Below are positions 20,757 to 31,579 of a stretch of 64,000 nucleotides of DNA, piece after piece (position 1 is the stretch's first letter; every line of letters begins with the position of its first letter). The notes beneath the pieces were generated by a model that did not search any database, had not been told where the DNA came from, and was given only the letters and a program-made list of their open reading frames with translations. Source of the stretch: Planococcus citri. Its lineage: Eukaryota; Arthropoda; Insecta; Hemiptera; Pseudococcidae. The translations under genes were made by a program, and so were the position numbers. The DNA is taken from positions 71,697,469 through 71,761,468 of the forward strand of contig NC_088677.1 in the NCBI RefSeq assembly GCF_950023065.1, given 5' to 3'.

Positions 20757-21290
20757 AGTGCTTGGGATTGAATATGTACTCCTACATTGGTCATACTTAA
20801 TTTAAAAAAATATAAAATAAGTAAATAGGTAGTTAGGTACCTAATTGAAAAAGTACCTAAGTAAGTAGTTCTGAAAAGAAATACAGAAATGGAGAAAATT
20901 GAAATGAAAATTGAGACAAAAGTAACGCCTTCCCAACAAAAATTATTAAAGTGAGCCCAACTGCTCCACATTTCATGCATTTGGGTACTTATTGTTGGAG
21001 CACTCAGTGTTTACGAACATGCCCAATTGCTCCACATTTCATCTACTTTAGATTATACCATCTTCTTTGCATTTCTTCATTAAATTCTTAATAGTGCTCG
21101 GGATTGAATATGTACTCGTACATTGGTCATACTTAATTTAAAAAAATATAAACTAAGTAAATAGGTAGTTAGGTACCTAATTGAAAAAGTACCTAAGTAA
21201 GTAGTTCTGAAAAGAAATAGAGAAATGGAGAAAATTGAAATGAAAATTGAGAAAAAAAGTAATGCCTTCCCAACAAAAATTATTAAAGTG
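20757..21290. repeat. Local direct duplication of about 200 bp
   Basis: The segment from tgctcgggattgaatatgtactc to cccaacaaaaattattaaagtga occurs at about 20758-20952 and again at 21093-21292, with scattered differences. Between the copies lie a zinc-knuckle remnant and the tip of an integrase fragment. Confidence 0.85.
20945..21090 (-). pseudogene. Retroelement nucleocapsid zinc-knuckle remnant with integrase tip (copy 1)
   Basis: The minus strand reads MKCGAIGHVRKH followed by a stop where the last Cys of a C-x2-C-x4-H-x4-C knuckle should be, then a second CMKCGAVG. Directly upstream is the last part of a gypsy integrase (NLMKKCKE). The same integrase-to-knuckle junction is present at 22.43 kb. 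Confidence 0.6.
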
Positions 21291-21301
21291 AAATAAAACA
21301 A

Positions 21302-22300
21302 TTAGATTAAAAAGGAAAATAAGTTAACTTTATTGAAAATAGAAAAGAATTTTATACTTAAGTAAGTCAAGAAAAGACAAAAAATATGAGTAGAAAACCT
21401 AAGAAAAGTTAGAACAATTGTCGATCGTATGATGGAGATTCTAGGAAAAGTGAACACAATTGTTGATCCTATGGCGGAGATTCTCTTTATCCTCAGCGGT
21501 GGTGTTGCCACATGGCATGGATGAAGATTACTATTGTCAGTATTCGTGGCATAGTTATTGGGTTTTCTCCTAAACAAGCAAAAGAACAAAATTTCGTGAG
21601 CTAAACTTTAGTTTCCGAAGAAAAAAGGAAGTATTGAATTGAAAAAATTTCTTTTAGTGAATTTGAAATACTTCAAATGCTATCTTACCTTCTACGTCAA
21701 AGTTTACACTGGATCCGAAAATCGTGACATTTCCGATTATCCTTAACCGCTGACGTCGGATAATAATCATAAACATCACGTCATCGTTGATATTAGCAAT
21801 TTCTCTGTCCATTTTGGCACTTTTCAACTTTCGAATTTACTAATAGGAAAATTTCTACTTGAAGCAATACTTTTAAACCACTTTACTCTACGACACAAGG
21901 TATTATGGTCAGACTTGGGGAAGGATTTCATCAGAATCGATGCTAAAACCTTATCTAATTTCTCGGAATTTTTGTCTGGAGTCGCCGTCACATTTTATTA
22001 TCTTTTTGGCGGGTCGAGACATACAAAATAGTGAGATATCGGGTCGAAATATTGCTTACAGAAGCAAGAAAAAGATCTGAAATACGATGCCAACATAACC
22101 TAGCATCGACCTGACTAATTATTAGGCACGTTTTTGGTTATTTTATCTTTAATTTTATTACTGTGACTAATTTCGCATAGACTAACGGTTGAAAATCGTA
22201 ATTTAGAAGTAGTGTCAAATGGGTTGAGTTTTAATTTTTGTAGGCAGAATAAGCACGTGGCTTTGAAACGCGCTATAACGGGGGATTGGAGTGTATATTT
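21302..22300. other. Stretch of diverged repeats
   Basis: About 21890-22090 is a diverged copy of 25080-25270; both contain acatttttctggagtc-like and attgcttacaraRgcaagaaa sequence. A minus frame at 21302-21589 has no motif. I support no gene. Confidence 0.45.
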
Positions 22301-22304
22301 TTCT

Positions 22305-22735
22305 TGTTGTTGGAATACCCAGTTTTTACGAACATGCCCAACTGCTCCACATTTGATGCATTTGGGTACTTACTGTTGGAGCACACAGTGTTTACGAACA
22401 TGCCCAATTGCTCCACATTTCATCTACTTTAGATTATCCCATCTTCTTTGCATTTCTTCATTAAATTCTTAATCAAACCAATATTTTTCTACACTAAACC
22501 AATGAATTACGGAAATTCTAGACTCGAGGTAATCCAATCAATACCCTAGTTTCTTAAAAAGTTTCTTATTTCTGACAAATTAAACGGTGGACCATTATCA
22601 GAAATCGTTTTTGGAATTCCTTGTCTACTAAAAATTGCTTACAACATTTTGATGACTGTGTGTATTGTAGGATTTTACATACTCGACTTCGACAAAATTT
22701 GAATAATAATTGATAACTACGAGTACATAAGATGA
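22305..22735 (-). pseudogene. Gypsy integrase core joined to zinc knuckles (copy 2)
   Basis: On the minus strand an integrase core with several stops (SRQGIPKTISDNGPPFN; WITSSLEFP) is followed, about 15 bases after KKCKE, by two nucleocapsid-type knuckles. MKCGAIGHVRKHC has lost its first Cys to a stop. CIKCGAVGHVRKNW has lost its last Cys to Trp. Normal gypsy order is knuckle, protease, RT, integrase, so the order here is rearranged. The two-copy occurrence with 21.0 kb shows the junction predates the duplication. Confidence 0.65.
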
Positions 22736-23290
22736 AATTCTTCTACTTAATCAAAATTAAAAGTATCAATTCCAATTTTTACCCTTGGATATGAGCATAT
22801 TTCAAGAGTTTTCAAAGATAAAAAATTGAAAGAGATCAAAACAAAATTAAAACAAAAATTGAATCAAAAACCATATCTATGTGAGAAATAATACAAAAGT
22901 AAAACTGAAAACAAAAAATAAAGAGAAACAAGAAATTAAAAATGTGATAAGTAAGGGAGAATAATAATTATAAAAGTGAAAAAAAAAACAAAGAAAAATA
23001 ATTGAAAGACACTAAAACAAAATAAAAACAAAAATTGAATCGAAAACCATACCTACACATACGTATGTATGAGAATAAATACAAAAATAAAACTGGAAAC
23101 AAAAAATGAAAACGTAGATACCCAAGTATATTAAACTGAATCATAATAGAAAACTAAACTTAAATAAAATAATCGAGAATCAAAAGCTTGAAACAAATGT
23201 AATGAAAACAAAGTAGAAAAAGAAATATAATAATGTAGGTATTTCATTTTGTACATAAATTACATATCACTCGCTCAACGAATTCTACTG
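22736..23290. repeat. A-rich repeat downstream of integrase, copy 1
   Basis: The adenine-rich block (aaacaaaaattgaatcaaaaacc, agaaacaagaaattaaaaatgtg and cccaagtatattaaactg) recurs in the same order at 29.11-29.35 plus 29.81-29.97 kb. There it is interrupted by about 450 extra bases. Confidence 0.75.
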
Positions 23291-23300
23291 TAACTACATG

Positions 23301-23645
23301 TTACATTACTTGATGCGAAGTCTCATGTTGTTTTAATCCACAAGGTTTGTGTAATTTATTGCAAAATTTGCAAGGAATTAACAAAGTTTCGGATTTTTCT
23401 TGATTTAGCACACAATTCGTTTCGTGGCACTGAAGTTCCTTGGTGGTAAATTTTTTATTGCAAAATTTACAAAAAAATCCTGCCACCACAGCAAGTTTTC
23501 CTATAGTGTGCTATATTTTCCAATGTAAAATCCGTTTTACATTGTTCACATCTTATGTATGTTCTTTCATTTTTCAAATGGAAACGCTGGAAATGGCGTA
23601 AAAATGAAACTTGTGATGCGATTGCACAGTGCACACACAAAAATA
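23301..23645 (-). pseudogene. C2H2-type zinc-finger fragment (copy 1)
   Basis: Reading from about 23645 down: FLRHFQRFHLKNERTYIRCE; CEQCKTDFTLENIAHYRKTC; after a frameshift in a T run, CKFCNKKFTTKELQCHETNC; then CKFCNKLHKPCGLKQHETSH and a stop. These are four finger-like units with C-x2-C and H-x3-4-H/C spacing. The frameshift makes this copy defective. A second copy lies at 31185-31450 in the same orientation. Fingers of this kind occur in host regulators and in transposon proteins. The repetition beside integrase fragments favours an element origin. Confidence 0.6.
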
Positions 23646-23828
23646 ATGCACATGAAATTAGAAAATTATTGAATGTGTTGAACTAATTTACATTGATAAA
23701 ATGATAATTTACCTTGTTATGTTCTCGAAAATAATTTTATGCCAATTAGAAATTATTTTACTCAATATACATTTTTGGTAATTATGGTCGATTTTAGTCA
23801 TCAAAAGTGAATTTAAAAAAAAACTTAC

Positions 23829-23972
23829 CTAAGCCTCGATAGCACCATTGACTTTCCTTTTTTTTATATAATTCATTTCCGTCTTTTCGTAGTTTTGCGA
23901 TTTCTTCTAACGTTCTGTTTTGCTTATTTTCGGTGACATTGATCAATTCTATTTCTAGTAAGATGGTCGCAT
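23829..23972 (-). CDS. Clean 48-codon exon, charged and helical, unassigned
   Basis: It lies between a tttcattgcag acceptor and a CTTAG/GTAAGT donor, is exactly 144 bases, and is open in phase 0. It reads TILLEIELINVTENKQNRTL, then AKLRKDGNELYKKKESQW. The L-R-K-x-G-N-E-L-Y-K motif is like the first helix of a TPR unit, but one helix is not enough to call it. A truncated copy of this exon lies at about 33650-33720. Upstream exon candidates are 26404-26590 and 27558-27677. Confidence 0.5.
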
Positions 23973-24084
23973 CTGCAATGAAATAAATCACTTACGATTG
24001 TTTTTTTTTAAATATATCATACACTTAACTTTACTGTAACACATGAAGCATAGAAGAAATGCCATTATAACGACAGTTCATGTT

Positions 24085-24960
24085 CATAATACACTCAGCC
24101 ATAGCAAAAATCGAATAATGAATTCGTTATTCCTTCGCTATTATAACAACAGTTCATAATAGGGGTCCGTTCTCCTTTTAAAAATAAGGATACTGAATAT
24201 TCCCATCAGGGTCGATCTTTGTCTCTATGGAAATAGAATTGTATCGTTGCTGAGGAGGGGGACTGACCGGATTTACAGTGTTAATAGGTCGTTGACCTCT
24301 CTCAAAACCTCCTAGAGGTCGATTCACCTCAATGGAGTTGTCCAAGTTTAGATTTAAGCCTGGTGCATCCGGAGCCTTAGGTTGTATTGCATGGGCTGCC
24401 ATCAGGGTTGACCTTTGTCTCTATGGGAGTAAAATTGTATCGTTGCTGAGGAGGGGGAATGACCGGATTTACAGTGTTAATAGGTCGTTGACCTCTCTCA
24501 AAACCTTGTAGAGGTTGACTCTCCTCAATGGAGTTGTCCAAGTTTAGATTTAAGCTCGGTGCATCCGGAGCCTTAGGTTGTATTGCATGGGCTACACTGC
24601 GACCAAAGTTGCGCCAACTGATTCTGATGCTTGTCTAACAGGGTTGGTCTCAGGCTTCGGCTTTGTTGACTCGATCACGTCGGTCTTTTCCAAGGCTTTG
24701 ATTTCGAATGAAAGGTAAGCGATGATCTCTTCCACAAGAGGATCGTCTCCTTTTTGAAAAATCTCCGTATTGACTTTGTGGATAATTTCCCTCGGAAATT
24801 TACAGAGGATTTTAGTTCTTGATTGGTATCAATTCCTAAGGATGCCAGGTTATTGAAGACCATTTGAATCGTTTCTAAATTCGTAGGTGGTCTTCACAGG
24901 TGTCCATTTCCCTAACGGAGTCCAGTTTTGCATAGTAAGCTTCGACGAGAGCACCTTTAT
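24085..24960 (-). pseudogene. Retroelement gag-like fragment with a tandem duplication
   Basis: From about 24950 down, broken frames read ALVEAYYAKLDSVREMD, IQMVFNNLASLGIDTNQELK and GDDPLVEEIIAYLSFEIKAL. This helical style fits gag-like proteins of LTR elements (Pao-type comes to mind, not proven). The C-terminal part (KAPDAPGLNLNLDNSIEVN; VNPVSPPPQQRYNS) is present twice as a 196-bp tandem repeat, units at about 24205-24400 and 24401-24596. Because 196 is not a multiple of three, the duplication shifts the frame. It ends GNIQYPYF. Confidence 0.5.
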
Positions 24961-25500
24961 TAATTTTAAAATATTTTAATATACATATTAAACGAACAAT
25001 AATATTAATTGTTCTGCGCAAGAAGTTTTTACTCTAGCGGATTTCTTGTTGTAGTTCTTAACTGTTTACTACAAATATCTGAAGTCAAATGAGGAGATTT
25101 CATCATAATTTCAGTGATTAGGACCTTACCTAATTTCTAGGCATTTTTCTGGAGTCCCCCACCGCATTTTATTATCTTTTGACAGTTCGAGGCATAAGAA
25201 ATATGCAAAAACATCGGCTAAGATATTGCTTACAAAGGCAAGAAAGATCTGGAATACGATGCTAGTATCCTCTCAGAGAAAACTTCTTGACAATTTGATA
25301 ATCTTATTAATTTGTACCAAAATTGGAATTTTTTAAAATTTTAGCAGAAGATTGTTGTTTTTTAACATGAGTTTTTACAGACGAAGCAGATATATTTTTG
25401 GCTCCATCGGTGCTTTTTTTTCAATAGGCATCCTGTAACAAATTTTCCTAAATTAGTTGAGTAGAATAAGACTAAAAAATATGTAATTTGATTTACTTAC
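24961..25500. other. Spacer with diverged repeat
   Basis: The stretch 25080-25270 matches 21.89-22.09 kb at a distance. A possible acceptor-flanked start (ttgttacag/gatgcc) lies near 25440 on the minus strand but leads into a short frame only. Confidence 0.35.
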
Positions 25501-25640
25501 TTTTGAATTTTTTCAGCAGACCTCCGCCTGTCGTAAAACGGCTTCTTTAAATTCTAAAAAGTCTTGATCATCAGCCGAAGCCCAATCGGTTTCGGCTTCC
25601 CGTATATCTTTTTCTGCGTCTTCATATGCAAAAAAAAAAC
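25501..25640 (-). pseudogene. Exon-like acidic fragment
   Basis: The minus-strand frame YEDAEKDIREAETDWASADD, then QDFLEFKEAVLRQAEV, ends in a TGA shortly before a CAAAA/GTAAGTAA donor. The composition is that of an acidic helix. It sits between the better exons at 23.8 and 26.4 kb and may belong to the same broken gene. Confidence 0.35.
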
Positions 25641-25929
25641 ATTAATTTCTTTATCAACATCCAGAAAATTACAGAACAAATGAACAATATTTTTATTTTT
25701 GACAAACTTCTCTGCGATTTTACTTCTAAATTTTTTTCATAACCAAAGTCAATTTTTTTTTTCAAAAAAGCAAGACTTGATCAATTTAAAAAAAAAGTGT
25801 TTGGAATTTTCTAGCCTACTAAAAAACGACAAATTTGAGTCAATTTTTTAAAGAGCAAAAATTTTTGTCAACTTTTGAAGAAGCGAGAATTTTTACAATT
25901 TTTGGCATGAAGCAAAAATGTAGAACTTG

Positions 25930-26590
25930 GTAATTATTGGTAAAAAAATGATTCCTACTTTTTCTTAATTTTTGCCAAAAAAAAAAAAAAAAAAAACAGA
26001 ACTATGTATTTTTGCAACTTTTGTTTCACAAAAATAAACGAGACGTTTGGAGGATTTTTGGGGGAAAAGTACGCTTCCTCGGCAATTTTTCTAAAAAGTA
26101 TGAGATCCATGTCAATTTTTCAAAAAAAAAAAAAAGCGAAACTTGTGGTCAATATAAAAACGACAAATTTTAGCCATTTTTCAGAAAATCAAAAATTTCT
26201 GCCAAGTTTTGAAAAACTGAGAATTTTTAACGATTTTAGGCAAAAAGCACGATTTTGACAGTTTTAGCAATAAGTACCTACATACATATTTTTGGAATTA
26301 ATTGCATAAAAGCAGCGCTTTAGACAAATTCTTGACAAAAAGGTGAGAACTTTTGCAATAACACAGTTGAACAATAAGAAATTACTTATGGGATACACTA
26401 TACTTACCTCTCTAATTCCAATTTATAGAGGCTGATATTTTTTCGTTGCATCTGCAAGTTTCTTCTTTCTTCCGTAAATTCTTGTAGATTAGAATCAAAT
26501 TTTCTAATTTGCTCATTAAACTTACACAATATAGAATTAAACTCAATTTTGGGTGAATTCATTGCGAATGTGCAAAACTTGCCAAAGTAC
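25930..26590. repeat. Duplicated segment carrying an exon (partner 33820-34465)
   Basis: The stretch from attattggtaaaaaaatgatt through a long A-run to caaaacttgccaa matches 33.82-34.46 kb over about 650 bases with few changes. It includes the 3' half of the coiled-coil exon described next. Confidence 0.85.
26404..26585 (-). pseudogene. Coiled-coil exon, truncated copy of the one at 34287-34793
   Basis: Minus-strand reading: KIEFNSILCKFNEQIRKFDS, then NLQEFTEERRNLQMQRKNIS, then a LELE/GTAAGT-type donor. It is almost identical to the C-terminal half of the 34.3 kb frame, but the homology stops abruptly at about 26585, so the N-terminal part is lost here. Confidence 0.55.
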
Positions 26591-27557
26591 TAGGTATCAC
26601 AAATGGGTTTGTTTGTAGGTAACTGAATAGATAGAGAAGAGAGCGAAGGATTTGGAAGTACAGAAGCGAGTAGAAAGCATAGAGATGAAGGGAGGGACAA
26701 GATATGCAGAAAACCAGATCTGAAAGGATGGATAAGAAGGGCGGAGTTACTCATGTTTCCATGAAAATTAGTTCATGGAAAAGAGGTAAGAAGCCGTAAT
26801 TTAAAATTTTTTATAAAAAATTGAGAGAAGTAGGTAACCTATCGAAATTATCTCATACTTAACTTCTTGAAGACAAAGAAACATTTTCAAAAATCATATG
26901 TTTCCATAGAGGGCTAAAACGAAATCAATACTGACAAAATTGTAAAAAAAGTTGAAAAAATCCATCAAAATTGGAAAAACAATGTAAAAAATGAAAAGAA
27001 TGTTGAAAATAGCTGACAGGCGATCATCTTTAATCAATGATAGTATATGCTAGCCATTTTTAATATTCTTTTCATTTTAACTTTTTTTTTGTTTTTCAAT
27101 TTTTTTTTTCATTTTTTCTATTTTTTTATTTTTTAAGTGAATTAAACATTTTTTTTCAAATATACAACAAAGATATTTTTAAAAATACATAGGTTAACGA
27201 TGCATAGTTACTTTTTAGTTTTTGTCCCTCGAGCGGAAATTTTGCGAAAAAATGAACTACTTGAATGTCAGTTTTGCTTTTACTCATTTCAGTTTCAGTT
27301 TTCCATCTTTCGCAGCCCAAGGGGGAGGGGGCTTAAAATTAAAAACCCGTACCCAATTTTCAAAATGCTTGGAGCTCAGGCAATTGCGCTGGGATGGCTG
27401 CAACTTTTCTGGTCCTGTATGCTGTTATTTTTTCTAGAAAAATTTTCAAAATAGAGAGACATTGGAAATTTTTTTTAAATTCACAATCCGACTATAAAAA
27501 GTATACACAAGTTATTTAAAAAGATGAATAATTTAAACTCTAAAGAAGTGATTATAC
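26591..27557. other. Low-complexity stretch
   Basis: Purine-rich DNA (26.62-26.76 kb) and T-rich runs (27.05-27.15 kb) alternate. Plus-strand frames near 27.2-27.45 kb are accidental. No gene supported. Confidence 0.4.
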
Positions 27558-27677
27558 CTGATTCATATATTTGGCCTCCATTTTATTCAGCTCATTTGTT
27601 ATATACCTAAAAGAAGCCTTGTCCGCATCTGGTAGTTCTTTACAAACGGCTTCCAATTCCAAAACTTGCTCGGATTT
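27558..27677 (-). CDS. Clean 40-codon exon, unassigned
   Basis: It has a ttttttttcag acceptor and a AATCAG/GTATAA donor, and is exactly 120 bases open in phase 0. The peptide KSEQVLELEAVCKELPDADK, then ASFRYITNELNKMEAKY, is amphipathic and helical. It would precede the coiled-coil exon at 26.4 kb in a minus-strand transcript. Confidence 0.45.
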
Positions 27678-28740
27678 CTGAAAAAAAATCTAAAATAAGA
27701 TTTTTCAAGTTCCTATTTTCATAGGTACGTAATACATATTAAGGTACCTATAATACCTATGTCAAATATGCTGTTGTAAGCGTATAATTTTCAATCCTAT
27801 AGTTACCTACTTTCAATGATTTTTTCCCCTCAGACTTGAGTTGACGGTTTGGATTTTGGAATTAATGATGAATTGTGGAATTAAATAAATTGTTTTCGAA
27901 GTTATTTCTTAACCACTTTTTTTGTTGTATTGCTTGAGCAACATCTTATTATACACAGTACAATGTAACATTTTGTTTACAATTAGGTAACTATACAATA
28001 TTTCTACTATACTACTTAAACATTGATACTTTGGCGCTCTTGAAAAAATGCTGCTGTCATGAATCATCAAAATTCAGAGCAATGTATGTATATTTCTTAG
28101 TTGGTGGGAGTGAGGGTGGTCTAGTGCAGATTTCAAGTCCATAACAATGACAAAAGTAATGTACTTATCCTGCAATTGCGCCAAGCTGCCAAAATGGTGT
28201 ATTGTTTTCAAAGTTGTTTCTTAACCACTTATTTTATTGTATTGCTTGAACCAAGTCTTATTATACACAGTACAATGTAACATTTTTTTTTACAAGTAGG
28301 TAACTATACAATATTTCTACTATACTTAAACATTGATACTTTGGCGCAGAGAGTGACTGAAAATTTGCCAATCAGTAGGAGAAAAAAAATTATGTATAAT
28401 ACTCATCACATTGAAGCTTGAGTGAAAAATCGTTATTTTTTTCTTTTGAATTTATAGAATTTTACAATTCCAGGAATGGATTTTTTTAATTTTAAATTTT
28501 GTAAAATAACAGCGAACAAGCCTATGCCTTCCCCAACATTTTAATTAATAAAGTGAAATGAAACGAATTAGATTAAAAAGGAAATGAATGCATAATGATA
28601 AATGAAAAAAATTATCAAAAACATAATAATAGAATAAAAAATACCTGTTGCAAATATTTTACTACTTTATTCACTAAATAACACGATTAAAAATTTTGAA
28701 AGAGTATATCTGGTACCTTCCATGATCACTTTCTAGTTTT
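27678..28740. repeat. AT-rich stretch with a direct duplication
   Basis: The block ttgttttc(g/a)aagttgtttcttaacc...actttggcgc at about 27888-28036 recurs at 28202-28348 with small indels, a period near 314 bp. No gene is seen. Confidence 0.7.
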
Positions 28741-28744
28741 TCTT

Positions 28745-29105
28745 GTCAGACAACTTCTTTGCATTTCTTCATTAAATTCTTAATTGAACCAATATTTTTC
28801 TCGACTAAACCGTTGAATTGCGGAAATTCTGGACTTGCAGTAATCCAATCAATACCCCAGTCTCTTGAAAATTTTCTCATTTCTGACAAATTTAATGGTG
28901 GACCATTATCAGAAATGATGGTTTTTGGGATTCCTTGTCTACTAAAAATTGCTTACAACATTTTGATGACTTCGTGTGCATTGTAGGATTTTACATACTC
29001 GACTTCGACAAAATTTGAATAATAATCGACAACTAAGACGAAATTCTTGTAATCAAAATTTAAAATATCAATTCCAATTTTTTTCCCATGGATACGAGCA
29101 TATTT
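28745..29105 (-). pseudogene. Ty3/gypsy integrase core, best-preserved copy
   Basis: Minus-strand reading includes KIGIDILNFDYKNFVLVVDY, YSNFVEVEYVKSYNAHEVIK, SRQGIPKTIISDNGPPLNL and EFPQFNGLVEKNIGSIKNLM. The three acidic residues expected for the catalytic core are visible: D in GIDIL, D in SDNG, E in VEKN. One stop (KML*AIF) breaks the frame. It is homologous to the fragments at 22.4, 30.1 and 39.4 kb. Confidence 0.8.
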
Positions 29106-30000
29106 CATGAGTTTTCAACGATAGACAATTGAAAGACATTAAAACAAAATGAAAACAAAAATTGAATCAAAAACCATATCTATGTGAGAAATAATACAAA
29201 AATAAAACTGACAACAAAAAATGAAGAGAAACAAGAAATTAAAAATGTGATAAAAAAGTAAGGGAAAATAATAATTATAAAAGTGAAAAAAAAACACAAA
29301 TAAATTGAAAGACATTGAAACAAAATAAAAACGAAAATCGAATCGAAAACTAATACGCATTTCGTCAAATGACATGAAATACGATGACAAATAACGTGGA
29401 TCAACTTTAAAATAAGAATAAATTGAATTTTTATTTAAATAAAAAATTCAAAAAAATCATCGAAGTGCTATTTCAAATAGCAAATACGTAAATAATAACA
29501 AACGAACGATGTTAACGATTAGAGAACATTCGGAGTAATGAACTCGAAGAATAACAACCGGAAATACAAAATTTTAACTCTTAAATTTATTGCTGGCCGG
29601 AGATTTTTCCGTTTACGCAAAACTACGTAATTTTAACTAACTCCTCCTGGCGCAGCCAACAGTATCTAAACATACAAATAGAAAAACGCGACGAATCGAA
29701 ATTTAAATAAAATTACCCTAGACTAAAATTCTACGAGCGATTTACGTACGACCAACGTACGGTGGTACGATATGTACGTAACATACAAAAACGAAAATCT
29801 TAACAAAAACCATACCTATACATATGTATGAGAAAAGATACAAAAATAAAACTGGAAACAAAAAATGAAAACCTTGATACCCAAGTATATTAAACTGAAT
29901 CATAATAGAAAACTTGAATCGAGTAATTGAGAATCAAAAGCTTGAAACAAATGTGATGAAAACAAAATGGAAAAATAAAAACATATGTAGGTACGGTCCT
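29106..30000. repeat. A-rich repeat downstream of integrase, copy 2, with an insertion
   Basis: It parallels 22.74-23.20 kb. After cgaatcgaaaac (29351) about 450 bases are inserted (to about 29800), less A-rich and holding ctggccggagatttttccg and gtacgaccaacgtacggtgg. The A-rich repeat then resumes at accatacctatac. No TSD is clear. Confidence 0.65.
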
Positions 30001-30128
30001 AAAATTTGAAAAAATATACACGATACAGCACACTCGAATTTGTAGAATTCTTTCAAAAATTCTTAAAAGAGATTAAGTAATCAAATAGATTACGAGTCAA
30101 GTAACAAATTGAAACAAAAATAAAGTCC

Positions 30129-30495
30129 TTACAACATTGTGATGACTTTGTGTGCATTGTAGGATTTTACATACTCGACTTCGACAAAATTATTGCCATG
30201 GCGGTAAGGGGTATGACTGTTTTCGTAGGCAATTTTGCTTTTATTGTTGATGGATTTTTCTTTGTTGAGGGGTGTTGAAGGAAAAATTCCCACCACTCTG
30301 AATTCGTCTTCTGGTCTCCGTCTGACATCTATTTGATTGAAAAACACAAGAAAATTGGAGGAACAGAGGGAACTAGAATATGTGGTCATCGTATGACGTT
30401 TTTTAAATTAAGTGGTTTTATGGTCCCAATACAATTTCTTTTGGTCAAAAATTAATTCGAATTTGGGATGGGTAGTATTATCACGTCTGAGGGGT
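30129..30495 (-). pseudogene. Gypsy-like leader joined to an integrase fragment
   Basis: A minus-strand frame begins MTTYSSSLCSSNFLVFFNQI and changes within a few codons of YRHGN to the integrase sequence NFVEVEYVKSYNAHKVI. Upstream at about 30483-30495 is TGGTGACCCCTCAGACG, a primer-binding-type sequence. The internal region between the leader and integrase has therefore been deleted. Confidence 0.5.
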
Positions 30496-30884
30496 CACCA
30501 TAATGAATATTAAATAAACGCAATTCTCATTTTTTACATTTATTCAATATAATTTCGCAAAAATATCACGATTACTTCGTTAATCTACTACAACTTAGCA
30601 AAATCTGATGAAATATCTAACTAAACGGTTGACGTCGTATTCGGTGCGTCGCTATTCTCCAGTGTGTTTATCCTACCCCTCCGTTGGTCAGCATCCCCAT
30701 CTAGATTGGCTGACTCAACCTCAGAACCTACTTGATAATTTTGATGCGAAGTTTGAGGCAGCGCCGTCATTGGTATCGGTACAGGGTGGCTACTCAGAGG
30801 TCCGTCACCTTGCTTGGCCCCTGCCTGTATGGGGACCTCCGAGGTGTACCCCTCCCTGATAAGTTCGGATTTTGGTTCTGGCAT
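30496..30884 (-). other. Putative LTR or polyprotein-tail region upstream of the PBS
   Basis: A minus-strand frame (MPEPKSELIREGYTSEVPIQ ... SDAPNTTSTV) is followed by an AATAAA at about 30520-30530 and then by the PBS-type sequence. LTR polyadenylation signals are expected at this distance. I could not fix the 5' LTR boundary. Confidence 0.35.
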
Positions 30885-31184
30885 CTGAGTACAAATCCTG
30901 TACGATTTTTTGAATTTTGGGGGGGGGAGTTGGTGGGCTTTAAGACTATCTATAAGATAATCATGGGGGATAGAGCCTTGGAGGAAAGGTGTGAAATACT
31001 CGTTTACAGGTAGGTAGGGTACCTATCTGTAGAATTTTTGTTTCAAATGGAAAATACATTTCAGTAGGTAACTTTCGTTTTGTTTTTAGTAATACCTACG
31101 AATATTTATTTTGAGTTTTTATGTCAAATTTTGGACTATTACATTTTTTGACGTTTTTTACATAAATTACATATCATTCGCTCA

Positions 31185-31450
31185 ACGAATTCTACTGTAA
31201 CTACATCTTGCATTACTCAATGTGAAGTCTCGTGTTGTTTTAATCCACGAGGTTTGTATAATTTATTGCAAAATATGCAAGGAATTAACTAAGTTTTGGA
31301 TTTTTCTTGATTTAGTGCAAAATTTGTTTCTTGTCAATTAAGTCCCTTGGTGGTAAATTTTTTATTGCAAAATTTACAACAAATCCTGCCACCACAGCAA
31401 GTTTTCCTATAGCGTGCTATATTTTCTGATGTAAAATCCGAGGTCTTTTG
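31185..31450 (-). pseudogene. C2H2-type zinc-finger fragment (copy 2)
   Basis: This is a diverged copy of 23301-23520. It has the same order of fingers with more substitutions and a lost finger Cys, and it is flanked by the same tacataaattacatatca sequence. Confidence 0.55.
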
Positions 31451-31579
31451 GTAGCCATTTTTATAAAAAGAGGAAATAAGCAAAATACATACAACAATAT
31501 TTTTTTTGTCCTTGCTGTTGGAAATTTTAATGGCAGTAATTTATGTGGTGTTGGATGTCATTCTGCAACCTTACAGCAT

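Noticed and set aside
29139..29404. Phe/Ile-rich frames suggesting membrane proteins
   Set aside because: They are reverse readings of an A-rich repeat (codons TTT, TTA, ATT); composition explains them.
30608..31013. Plus-strand frames with Trp/Pro-rich ends near 30.6-31.0 kb
   Set aside because: The minus strand offers a more even frame, an AATAAA and a PBS-type sequence in a sensible order; the plus frames have no support.
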